From: Oscheius dolichura
Lineage: Eukaryota; Nematoda; Chromadorea; Rhabditida; Rhabditidae
Length of the DNA: 64,000 bases
Assembly: GCA_932521035.1 (NCBI GenBank)
Contig: OW051495.1
Location: 11,098,001-11,162,000 of the forward strand
Reading direction: 5' to 3'
Shown here: positions 20,133-30,546 of the stretch, piece after piece
Numbering within the stretch: position 1 is the first letter of the stretch
Layout: every line of letters starts with the position of its first letter
Position numbers and translations under genes: made by a program
The notes under the pieces: model-generated
Database searches by the model: none
Seen by the model: the letters and a program-made list of their open reading frames with translations, nothing else
Told to the model about the DNA's origin: nothing

Positions 20133-21431
20133 ATGGGATTGCTAGACGACCGAGCAGTTTTTTTGTTTTTCCGAATCTTGTCTGCCCTTGTGGAGATCAC
20201 AAATATCTTTTGGATCTATGTCATTTGGAAATATTCTACTCAAACTATGGCCAAGTTTAAGGTCTTTCTACTCAAAATGGCGGTATGCAATTGGGTCTCC
20301 CTGAAAGAGTACCAGTTTAGGTATCGGATATGCTGTTCTCGATCTCGCTGTCGTGGCTATTTGAACCCAACATCTTGTTTCCCTTACCCGCGGCTGCTGT
20401 CTATGGTCCAATGAAATATTTAGGAAAAGATGGTGGAAGAATAGCGGTAGCTAGTGTAAAAGACAAAAATACAGTAATCACAGATTTCCTTGACAGTCGT
20501 GATGGGAGCCAGTACATTAATTTCTGTCAATGACTGTTGCATTTCTCGCTATATGATAATGTACGGGCAAGAGAATATGCTGAAGCATTTCACTGGGCTA
20601 CGGTAGGACTGTTTGAGCCTAACTGTAATGGAAGTTATTCAGAGGTTTTCTATATTTTATCGTTTTGTATAGTTTTGTAGCGGGGTTTGTCACCTATTTG
20701 GTATTTAGTTGCTCGTGTTCATATGAGGTATTCTATATGAAACAGAAGAGAATTCATAACCATATTTAGGAATTAGTAGCCTATGCCAGGAGATATGATC
20801 GACTGCCACTTTTGGAAGGAATCACTGCGGATACCGTAATCGTTGCGTTTGATACCGATAAATTCCGTAATCTCATCTGCGGTAGGCGAGAACACCCTTC
20901 TTCTCTTATTATTTAGGTTCGCTGGTAATATTCGCCTTATTATTCATGGAAAGTTTGAATATTTCCCTGTCGAGCGCCGTCCAGCGCCGCGTCAGCAAGG
21001 CTCGCAACGCGATGTCCAAGGAGACGTATAAGCTTCAGAGAAGTTTCACCGCATTCCTCGTGGCTCAGGTTTGCTGTTTAGCTCTGTTTCTACTGTCCAT
21101 TCAGGCGACTATCCCCTTCATCTCCATTACCACCCCTTGTATGATCTATGTGATTGCCTTCTTCGCCGACTGGAAAGATATTTACCAATCCACAGTGACT
21201 GAAATCATTGCAATAACGATTATTGTATCGTATCCCCTGCTCAATTGTATTTGTTGTTTTGTCCTCATTAGACCCTACAAAATGTTCCTCATTTACCTAG
21301 TCCAACGGTTATTCCCTCGACTTTTCTCCCAACACACAGCCGTCGACCGCGCGACTTTATTTTCTTTTTCCACGAGTACTAACACCAATATGATGATAAA
21401 TTCTAGTAAAATTTCAAAGAATAAACATTGA
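20133..21431 (+). CDS. 7TM chemoreceptor, tandem copy 1
   Basis: Str-superfamily receptor, paralogue of 22672-24261. Starts 'MGLLDDRAVFLFFRILSAL', TM then 'YSTQTMAKFKVFLLKMA'. Later exons read 'LFSISLSWLFEPNILFPLP', 'YGPMKYLGKDGGRIAV', 'MGASTLISVNDCCISRYMIM', 'LNISLSSAVQRRVSKARN' and 'ATIPFISITTPCMIYVIAFF', with the last helix 'LLNCICCFVLIRPYKMFLIY'. At least eight short exons. The RPYKMF end resembles the KPYR end of Srh/Str receptors. The sequence just before the Met is not open in this frame, so a short upstream exon may exist but was not found. Confidence 0.75.
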
Positions 21432-21994
21432 TCATTCTTGATCTAATAGATCTGGAAGTATTACAGCCAGATGTTTCTCCAAATAGTTTGCTCAAGGATT
21501 ACCTCAAGCTGATTCCTTAATTCATATCTGTTCACGGAATGCCAATAAAGCAAAAAAAAAAATCTAATGAAGTCTTCAATATTTGCTAGACGAATTCATG
21601 CGAATGATCTTGAAAACGTCCGTGTGCATGAGCAGACTGGTAGAATGACACGGATTAGCCGCATTCAAACGATGATTGGTGAGACGGGGGAACGGCAAAC
21701 AGTGCTGCTCCAAAAGTGCTGAAAACAAAAAGAAATATGGCTAACAAAGACCATGTTTTACAGTAGAAAAACAAACAGGATCTTTCTCGGCTGGAATAAA
21801 GTAGAACAGGAACAAGAAATGTCTTCTATATGTCGCTCATGCTGCCCTTATGTGCACCATTTGAAGCAAAAACGTGTTAATTAACAGTTCAGCTGGTCGT
21901 CGGCTATTTTTTCACTACTTACATAGTCATAATATCCAATTGACGTACATAAAGTGAACGAGTTTCAAGGCGTGCTCTCTTCCAGTTCCAGACA

Positions 21995-22090
21995 ATGGGC
22001 CTTTTGGACAGTGCTGCTTTTTACACTGCCTACCAAAGTTATCCCCAACTTCCGAATGACCCCCAGGACGGGCCTGCTAGAGCCGGATAA
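21995..22090 (+). pseudogene. relic of chemoreceptor first exon
   Basis: A 31-codon frame starts 'MGLLDSAAFYTAYQ', close to the starts 'MGLLDD...' of the receptors on either side, then loses hydrophobicity and stops. No later receptor exons follow before 22300. It looks like the remnant of a lost tandem copy. A very short independent peptide is the alternative. Confidence 0.45.
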
Positions 22091-22321
22091 TCTCTGTAAT
22101 GTCAGTATCTACAATTTGGCAGTAAAATCGTCATGCCCATAATTCCGTCCTTTTCCTCCGCCTCATAGGCTCACAAGGAGTTGTCACAAAGGGGTTTACG
22201 CGGCAGCAAGCGGAACTGTAGCTCTTTGCAATCGAGAGTTTGACGTTTTCTGTTAGAACGCTTCGCAACAACTTGAAAAAGCCGTTGTTGTATTCTTTGT
22301 GCCCAGCGCAACTATCAGCAG

Positions 22322-22415
22322 ATGTCTTCTAATGATATAGGGCGCGGCTCCGAATTATTCATCAAACAGGCTTTTTTCGACTCGCCGAGATATTATGCAA
22401 ATTATTCAGCCGAGT
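22322..22415 (+). other. possible N-terminal exon of tandem receptor copy 2
   Basis: ATG at 22322 opens 'MSSNDIGRGSELFIKQ' then 'FDSPRYYANYSA' before a good GTGAGT donor. 'SPxYY' before TM1 is usual for Str-type receptors, and the frame upstream of 22672 stays open through 'CPIPTVEPSTKL' after an AG acceptor. Joining them needs an intron of about 215 nt, long for this locus. Confidence 0.4.
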
Positions 22416-22671
22416 GAGTAAAGCTCCTGGTTCTTGGTTCTATAAACTTGTGGGATACAATAACCAGGAAGACATTTATTTCTCATAACAAAAACAGGAG
22501 GAAGGAGTTTTGCTAAGCAGCCGTCAATCTATCCTCTCGTGCAGAAGTATTGACTCCTAATTAGTTTTTTTTTAATCTGCTTAATATTTCATCAGTACCA
22601 TAAAAAACAAAAGAAAAAAAACCAGCTGGAAGGCGTGCCCTATCCCAACTGTTGAGCCGAGTACAAAGCTT

Positions 22672-24261
22672 ATGGGTCTACTGGACGATACCGGCATCTA
22701 CACAGCCTTCCACATCATTGCCATAATTGTTGAAATCTGTAACCTTTTCTGGATGTACGTCGTGTGGAGATATTCGACACAAATGATGGCCAAGTTCAAA
22801 GTTTTCATTATGAAAATGGCGGTGAGATGACAACATCAATCCTTGATAGCCTTACGGTATTCAGACTTCCGACCTTATTTTCTCTCTTATTCTCACTTGG
22901 CTGTTTCAACCTAATATCATGCTACCTCTACCTTGTGCTACAGTATACGGCCCCTTAAAATTCATAGGAACCTATGGAGGAAAAGTGGCAGTATGTTTTT
23001 TTATCCTGAGAGCTGAACACTGGAGCATGCATAGCATCAGTGAACCCTTGCATGAACAACGATCCCACAGGCCGACACTATTGTTCAAAGAAAAAGCTTT
23101 CAGTTGATCTTGGTGGTCCTCGCTGGTCTCAGTACTCTAATATCGGTGAATGACTGCTGTATCTCCCGTTTCATGATAATCCACGGTCATGAAAACATGC
23201 TCCACCATTTTTCCGGATTCAGGTACAGTACCCAAAGCTCGAATGTATCCTTTTTCCACAGAGGCTTGCTATTCTTCTTCGTTCTCTACGGGTCTTCCGG
23301 TGGCATCATTACCTTTCTTGTTCTATACTGCTCCTGTTCGTATGAGGTAGAATCCATTACGAGTATTGTAAACCGTTTACAGGAGTTCAAAGAGTATGCT
23401 ATTCGTAACGGGAAGAAACATCTCCTGGTGCAGATAAAAAAGGAAGATGCTCTAATTGCTTTCGATACTGATAAAATCGAACTGATCCCCGCAGGTATAA
23501 CTTTTTTTCTTGATGCTTTGTGGGGTTAGCGATCATGTTTACATTTTTATTTTGTTCTTTCTGTGGGAATGTAGGGGAGATAAGTGGCACTATTAAAAGG
23601 CTATGCTAACCATTAAAAACTCCGAAAATTGTTACAAAAAAAACACGAATAAAATATTGCTCTCAAAAGACAGAGCTCAGGAAATCATCTGCCACTGGTG
23701 CCAGCTATAGGGTGATCTCACTTTCTTTTCACTTTTTTTTTTTACATTTTGATCCTTACATAATTCATATATTCTTCAGTCATTTTTATTGCCTGCGCCC
23801 TGGTCTTCATCGAATGTTTGAATATTTCCCTGTCGGCAGCTGTTCAGCACCGTCTGAACCAAACGAGGAAGACCATCTCCAACAAGACCTACAAAATGCA
23901 AAGGAGCTTTACCTATTTTCTCATCGTTCAGGTAACTGTGCCCTTGATTTACCTTCAAAACAACGCTTTCTTTCAGGCTACAGTGCCATTTGTCTCAATA
24001 ACATCACCCGTGATTTTCTATGCTGCTGCATTCGTAACTCACTGGACCAAATATGTTGAATCGGATGTTACTCAATTCATTGCAATCACCACTATTTTAC
24101 TGTATCCCCTTGTCAATTGTATTACCTGTTTTGCCCTCATCAAACCGTACAAAATGTTCGTGATTAGAAAGGTCTCCAAAGTGATCAAATCCGTTGCCCC
24201 GACCCTTATTAAGCCGGAAATGTCTTCAGTGATAGTGTCGACCATAACAACTAATAGATAA
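22672..24261 (+). CDS. 7TM chemoreceptor, tandem copy 2
   Basis: Tandem paralogue of 20133-21431. Starts 'MGLLDDTGIYTAFHIIAIIV' with 'YSTQMMAKFKVFIMKMA'; further exons read 'SLILTWLFQPNIMLPLP', 'VYGPLKFIGTYGGKVAV', 'STLISVNDCCISRFMIIHGH', 'LLFFFVLYGSSGGIITFLVL', 'DALIAFDTDKIELIPA', 'LNISLSAAVQHRLNQTR' and 'ATVPFVSITSPVIFYAAAF'. The last helix is 'LLYPLVNCITCFALIKPYKM'. The two copies align over their whole length. A possible extra first exon lies at 22322-22415. Expected to be a sensory-neuron receptor. Confidence 0.78.
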
Positions 24262-24333
24262 ATCTTGGTTCAATTATTATTCCACCCGTTCTTTCCGTTT
24301 CGCCGAAGATGCGCAGAGGTCAACCAGCAGCAG

Positions 24334-24968
24334 ATGAAGTTCTTTATCCTGGCTTTCAGTCTTTATCGACTAGGTTTATTCCTGTGCACGAATCTCCCCT
24401 GTTTCTACTACAGCAGTAGTAGCCCCTACTACCACCGTACCTAGCGTCACCACAACAACAACAATACCGTACACAACAACTACAGTTTCTACTACAACAA
24501 CCACGGCTCCGACTACTACAACCACGATAGCAGCCACAGATTGTACCGTCATCTGTTAATGTGATGACGCGAGATCCTAATGTTGCTAGCAGTCTCGCTG
24601 TTATGAGCATGTATGTGGCATTTTAATCTTTTTTATCTGCTTCAGGGTGGGAGCTCCTGATGCGAACGGATGCTCAACTTTTCTTGTTTTCTGTGTTCCA
24701 GTAAACATCCCGAAAGCATTGCTGACGTTCCAAGGTGGTTTAGGAGGGCCGGCTCCTGGAAGGGTGAGCGCTTCTTGTAGCAATTTTACCTCAGCGATCT
24801 TACCGACAGAAAGACCGCGTTTTCTTTTTTTTCCTCAACGAAGTTGAAATTGTCATTGATAGTCTACTATTACAGCCATCAACGGGCACTCTCGTCTGTA
24901 ACAGCATGGGGCAGTGGACCTACACCGATGCCATGATGAAAATTACAGCAGCATTTTGTATGGGCTAA
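24334..24968 (+). CDS. Thr-rich secreted protein with Cys domain (DUF281/C6-like)
   Basis: Signal peptide 'KFFILAFSLYRL' then, after a 40-nt intron, a tract of Thr with interspersed Val, Pro and Ala, a likely mucin-like region. The C-terminal exons read 'DANGCSTFLVFCVPVN', 'GGLGGPAPG' and 'TGTLVCNSMGQWTYTDAMMK' ending 'ITAAFCMG'. The spacing Cys...LVC-N-x-x-G-QWTY...Cys resembles nematode DUF281/C6 domains, found in small secreted proteins. The joint between the Thr tract and the Cys region near 24480-24545 is unclear: it needs an intron inside the repetitive tract (GTTTCT donor) or there is a frameshift. Confidence 0.6.
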
Positions 24969-27524
24969 CCGTTGAGGTCACTCAAGCGACAGTAGCGGCC
25001 AAACTTCTGCTGCTGTACTTAATAATACCACTAATAAATCGCCCCTAATAACCCAAAAGCCGTCATTATTCTAGCTTCGTTGTTTGTAGTTTGGAAGAGC
25101 CTTTGTCTCCTTGTGTTTTTGCCTTCGAAATAAACCTGCTATGGCCTGTGTCACCCAGGTGAGCGAATCCAGGTTGCGTATAAATTCAAGAAAATACGCT
25201 TGCTGATGTCTGCAGGTATTTCCCGGAGAGAGAAACGGGGACGATGAAAATTGAAAGTCTCAACACATATCACCGGAGAACTTTTACTTATCAGCACCCC
25301 ATTAGGAATCGAGAACATCCCATTAGCTATCCTCCCAGGTCTATATAGGTAGTTTTTATTAATACCTACCAAAAAACGGGCATGCCGCTCTATTCGGAGG
25401 ATTCAGGCAATCTGGATTTGGAAAGGATCCTTGTAAAACTTCTCTGCTTCCCCGGGGAACTTGCCATTTTCAGGAATGGACGCGCTCAACCAGACTCCCC
25501 CTACCATGAATCTTCACGCTGCCCCCTCCTCAAACTTTAAAGTCTTTTCTTGTAAATGAACAATGTTGATAGTGCTAATAAACTTTCACTTAAAACTGCG
25601 AGTTCAACAGGCTATTAGGTTGTAATATAGGTGCTTGCAGCAACGACGACAAACAACTTTGTTGCTCTTTGTCCGAACATTATCACATTGATTAGGTTAT
25701 TTTGTAGTCTTCTCTCTCCTCTGTGAAATGATTAACCGGCTGCCTGATTATTTAACCCCTCCATCGATCATTCTAGGGCCTTCCTTCATCACATCTAAAG
25801 AGACTGGTTGAGATAGGGGGAACAGCCACTTCAGTTCCGGGGACGAGAGGGCACCCCCATTTTATATTTCATCGCCCAGAGCTTGCCTTATTAGGATAAG
25901 CCCCTCCCCCCTTTTTCAATAACTGTTACTGGGGGCCTACAGTCATCGAAATACCCAGCAATGGATTTATTTTCCCCACCCAATGTGTATTTTTAAAAAC
26001 TACTGCTATTTTCTTCGAAACAAATGTATTCTCATGGCTTCCTGGGTAAATACTCCCCCATTCGCAGTATTTCGATACATCTTCTCCCCTTCTTTTTTTC
26101 ATTTGAGTCCACATCCAAATGAGACTCTTTGACATAGGAGAGGTGACTGACAACACGTCTAGACATAAAATTATGATATCGAGCACTGCAAATGTTTGCT
26201 GGTAGCGTTGTTAATATATTACGAGGAGACGTTATATGCGGGGGATCTTCTCATAAGCCCCGGTATTACTTCTCCATTTCCTCATCGTAAACAGCTGAGT
26301 TTGGACCCCACTTTTTTGTCCTCCTCCAAGAGGTTGTCCCTGATTTATTGGAGGTGTCAATGAGTAATTACCACAGAACAAGATCTAGAACACCGCCGCC
26401 TAGCAAAAAAAGCCTTCAAGTAAGAATGAACAAGTAGAAAAGAGTCTAAATTAGGCAACAGCGTCACGCATATTCTCATGTACCAAAATAATATTAGAGG
26501 AATCCAGTTATACGACAGACAATAAAAGCCAATCATCATAAATGTTCTGGTAAAATCTCCGGGGGATGTGGGAGAATTTTATTCAATAGGGAGCATTTTT
26601 GGCAGTTTAAAAATGCTTTTGACAACAAAACTTGGACAGACAATAGCGCTATTCACCACATTACCTTCTTTCTCTCAAAAATATGCCTTTACCCCTTTCC
26701 ATGGGAAATGAGGTTCTTTAAACCTGGAACCACTCACTGGAGAGTTTTTGAGCTCAATCGAATGATTCCAGTCTTATATTCCCAGTTGTATATTCCCAAT
26801 AAAAAGAATTAAAGAATTCCTTTGTTAGCAGATCTGCTACCTTCCCCATTTCTAAAATTCGGCGCCGAGTTACAAATTGTAATGCTAGATTAATGGCAAA
26901 GATCCATGGTACCGGATTATAGTTTCACTATAGTTGGCTACAAAATTGGAGGAGATTTTAAATTAAAGTGCTATAAGCCATGGTTACTGCGACCACAAAG
27001 TTGAACCGAGTGACACACCTCTGCCCCTTCCTCCAAGATCTTCCGCTTGACTAGTTCCTTTCAATATTGAGATATAGAATGTGTTCTTCTGTGCTGTTTT
27101 GGTTGAATTTCCTCCTTTCCCCCTCTCACTTTTCCCCTTCCCGGAGGTGGTGGGAGATGTTTCTTTGTCTCCCATGGCTGGTCTTTCTTCTTTATTTTCG
27201 ATGAACATTCTCAGAGATAAAGAGAGACAACAGGATGTACCCCCTGAGAATAGAATTTGCTTGGAGCGAGAGCGATGGCCACTATGTCAAAACATACTCC
27301 GAGTAACGGGGGTGAAAGAGTACTTGATCACCTATAAGTTTGTTGACCAATTAGTATTTTAGACAGGGTTACACTTCCCCCGTCCCAATTAATGCTTCTC
27401 TCTTCTTCATGACGGGAGAGAGCGTAACTTCATTTATCTCCTCCTTTCACATTCCACTTACTCTCAATGGCCGCCTCTTTTTGACCTCCCCTTCCATTTT
27501 CAGGCAACAACTCTTCGTAAAAAT
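24969..27524. other. gene-poor intergenic region
   Basis: About 2.5 kb without a recognisable gene. One stretch (about 25045-25330, plus strand) stays open across a plausible GT-AG intron at about 25158 and reads 'ETGTMKIESLNTYHRRTFTY', but has no start codon or known domain. AATAAA occurs near 25576. The rest shows only scattered short frames and mono-nucleotide runs. Confidence 0.4.
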
Positions 27525-28804
27525 ATGGTGGCGTTTATAGTAGATCCCGTCGGGACGACTTTCATGTGTTTTCTGTATATGATCATCGGTGAGTCGACCA
27601 TCCATCCGAAAGCAGGACGCCTGCCCTTTTAGGATTCATTTCTGTTGTTTGTAATCTCCTCAATCTTACCGTATACCTTTCGGATAAGAAATTCCGACAG
27701 AAATATGTGTTTTTCATTGTTCTGGAACTGGGAGAGATTGTCAATGGTGAGGATGTTCTATAAGATTAACGCCGACAAGTGTAGCCATCTCCTATCTGAC
27801 AACAGGACTCGGACGACTAGTGGAATTGAACGCGGGTCGTTTGATTAAACCTCACTCCATCACCGAGTGCTTCTTCAACGTAAAAAAACGTTGTACCATA
27901 AAAATCTGAATTTCAGTATCCCTGGCCGGTTCTGCTCATCGCGGGGATGGAGCTGACCTCCTTCACGATCTTCTTCCTCTCAATTGAGAGAATCTGCGCC
28001 GTGGCTATTCCTATCGTCTTCAAGAAGGTCTTCCTCTCGCCTGCTAAATGGATTTTCATCACTATTATTCCCTTACTAACAATGGCTAGTTGAACTGTTT
28101 TCCCAAGAGAGTGTAGTCACTTCAGGGTTCAATTGCTCTCGGAGCTCATTCTGCCCTTAACAAGGAGAAGGAGGTTAACCCTTCTGGTCACTGTGGGATT
28201 ATAACAAGTACCGCACTTTGGTTTGTCCTTCTCTAAATGGAAAAAAGAGGAATTATTTAGGTACTCAACCTTTCACTATGCAATGATTACCACAGCCTAT
28301 TTTATTTCCTTTTCTAGTACCCTCCTGGTGTGGCACCGATTCAAGGAAAGAGAACTAGCCATCCGACATCATTCAAACATGTTTAGGCCATTCCGAACCA
28401 CCGAACTCGAAAACTCTTCGTTAATCTCATCCTCATTGGAGTCACAGCTGTTCTCATAGCCATTCCGTCATTCATAAACATCGCTGTGAGATTCGATTGG
28501 ATTACGGTCAACGACATCCCCTATGCTCTTGGCTACTCTCTTCCCGGGTAAGCTCTTTTTGATCTTTGAACACAATCTGCCTCGTTTCAGCTTCGTTTCC
28601 ATCGCTAATACGATAATTAGTTTCGGGCTTCGTCCTGACCTCCGGGAGCAATTGTTGTTCATTTTTCTGAAAAGGTTTCCTGACTGTAAATTGGTGGAAA
28701 TTTTGTACATTAGGCAACCGACTCCTGGTTTCAACGACAGCTATTCCACCCATCCACAAGCCGCCGTCGCCCCCAGGAAAGGATCAAGTCCTCTGCCGAA
28801 TTGA
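27525..28804 (+). CDS. 7TM receptor, rhodopsin-like (Srsx/Srbc-like), possibly broken
   Basis: Exon 1 begins 'MVAFIVDPVGTTFMCFLYM'. TM1-2 read 'ISVVCNLLNLTVYLSDKKF' and 'YVFFIVLELGEIVNG'; TM3 with a DRY-like end is 'GMELTSFTIFFLSIERICAV'; TM4 'KWIFITIIPLLTMA'; TM5 'YAMITTAYFISFSSTLL'; TM6 'RKLFVNLILIGVTAVLIAIP'; TM7/helix 8 'FVSIANTIISFGLRPDLREQ'. The ERIC and GLRPDLR motifs are typical of GPCRs. Between about 28085 and 28125 I cannot find a splice that keeps frame: the only nearby donor leads to a stop. The TM5-TM6 loop is also ambiguous (59-nt possible intron). It may be a functional gene with a non-standard intron or a young pseudogene. Confidence 0.6.
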
Positions 28805-29332
28805 TAACTATCTGGGCAATTCTTTTGTTATACTTCTTCTTCCGTTTATAATTACCGTATACCCTACAACCCCCCTACATATGAAAGTTTTACTGTTATT
28901 TTTGCTGGTTCAGAAGAAGGATCACATATCCGCCTGTTGTACTTATATGTTGTCGACATGATCTGTGTTTTCTACGCTTCCTTTTTCAATAAACCCGTTG
29001 TTTTCATTTCCTTCTTGGTTATTTGACAGAGGACGACGTCTTCGCTTTTCATATCCTTGCCATTATCGAAAAGCAAAAGAAGAGAAGACAGCCTTCAGAA
29101 AATGGACCGCAAACAGAAAGCGCTTAAAAAGTACCAAAAAAGTGCTACATTTTGACCTCAACTTGTTGTTTATTGAAAAAGTCCAAAATATGTGTTCCCT
29201 GGTAGAATAATTGAGTACCTAGTTGAGTTACTGAACGCCCTCCCAGTGATTTGTCAACATATGTCTCTACATTACAGACTAAAAGATCAGCCAGTTGTTT
29301 ACTGTTTTTCCGTCAATTGCACTCCCTCCCTC
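28805..29332. other. intergenic, possible untranslated sequence
   Basis: Contains the 3' side of the receptor and the promoter of the START gene. A short frame with acceptor at about 29030 reads 'EDDVFAFHILAIIEKQKK' before a stop, which could be a stray exon; no partner was found. Confidence 0.35.
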
Positions 29333-29340
29333 TATAAATA
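29333..29340 (+). promoter_or_regulatory. TATA box
   Basis: TATAAATA about 90 bases before the START gene ATG, followed by a C-rich leader. Good match in sequence and place. Confidence 0.5.
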
Positions 29341-29426
29341 CGGGCCACGGTGTCCACCTATCTCCCTAAACCAACCTCTTCCCCACAGCTAAAATCACTT
29401 TACTTCTTGACTTCTTCAATCTCAAA

Positions 29427-30476
29427 ATGTCTCTAACCCTTCATGGAGTCACTGACGAGCTCACCCCTGAATATCTGCGGTATGCAGATGCTTTGAAAAC
29501 TGCTGGTGACGCTTTTCAAGATGCTGAAAAGCTTTTCACCGATAAGAGAAAGGGCTGGGAAAAGGTATACTTATCTTTCGTAAAACCTTCAAAATGTTGG
29601 TGGAATTCAGGATACGACAACTTGGAAAGGAGAAACGGTATATTACCGCATGACGGATAAAGGAAAGATGGTATCCATCACGGTAAGTTTCTTGCTTTAT
29701 TATTCTAATACCCATGGGCCATGGACCATGGCGGCCGTCTTTTGTTTTTCAAAAAAATTGAAGGAGTTCCTTGTTGTTCACTTGCTGCATATTGACCTCC
29801 GACAAAAACAACGGGCCCGAAATCAAAAGATCGAAATGTTAACTCTCGATATTTTAGAGTGAACTAGAGGGCGACATGGACATCGTCATGAGAGATATTT
29901 GGCAATCTGTCGAGGGAATGCCCGAGTGGAACAAAGGCGTTGACTACTCTCAAATTATTGCTCGTCCGACTGAACACTTTGACATAATCAGCGTCAGTTT
30001 GTTTGCCTTTTTCTTTGAAAAATCTAAAGGATTTAGTATGGAAACGAGGGGAACGTCCTCGTTTCGGGAAGAGATTACGTCACTGCTCGAATCTATCGCA
30101 AAGTAGATGATGCTTACCTTATCGCCTCGAGAAGTGTCTGCCTCCCTGAACTACCGAAACCAGAGGGATATGAGAGGTTTTAGCCTGTCACTTTCTTTTT
30201 AAACTGTTTATTCTAGAGCCTGTCTTCATCTAGCAGCTGCTCGCCTTCATTCCCTCCCAGGAAGGGAGGACAAGACTATCTGTGAAGCAATTGTACAGAC
30301 AGATCTCAAGGGAATGCTGCCTTCATTTATGGTCAACTGGGTACTTTTTTCTAAAATAAGATAAAAATCTCTCTTTCTAGGCTCTAGGTAAGATGCTATT
30401 GAAGGAAACTCGCTGCAACCAGGAACACTTCGATGATCTCAAAGAGAAGCGCATATATGACCAAGGACTTTATTAA
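29427..30476 (+). CDS. START-domain lipid-transfer protein
   Basis: About 240 residues in six or so exons, nearly all START domain, so a soluble sterol or phospholipid carrier is likely. Motifs in order: 'YADALKTAGDAFQDAEKLF', 'DTTWKGETVYYRMTDKGKM', 'LEGDMDIVMRDIWQSVEGMP' then 'EWNKGVDYSQII', 'VLVSGRDYVTARIYRK' (the N-RDxVxxR block of STARD1/3-like proteins), 'YLIASRSVCLPELPKPEGYE', 'ACLHLAAARLHSLPGREDKT' and 'DLKGMLPSFMVNWALGKML'. No signal peptide or MENTAL domain, so cytosolic. A TATA box lies at 29333 and AATAAA near 30531. It converges with the acyltransferase gene 70 bases away. Confidence 0.88.
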
Positions 30477-30546
30477 TTTATCCACAAGCCTCTCCCTTGT
30501 AAATACAGTAGTTTGCTTTATTTTCTTGTGAAATAAACTCGTAATC

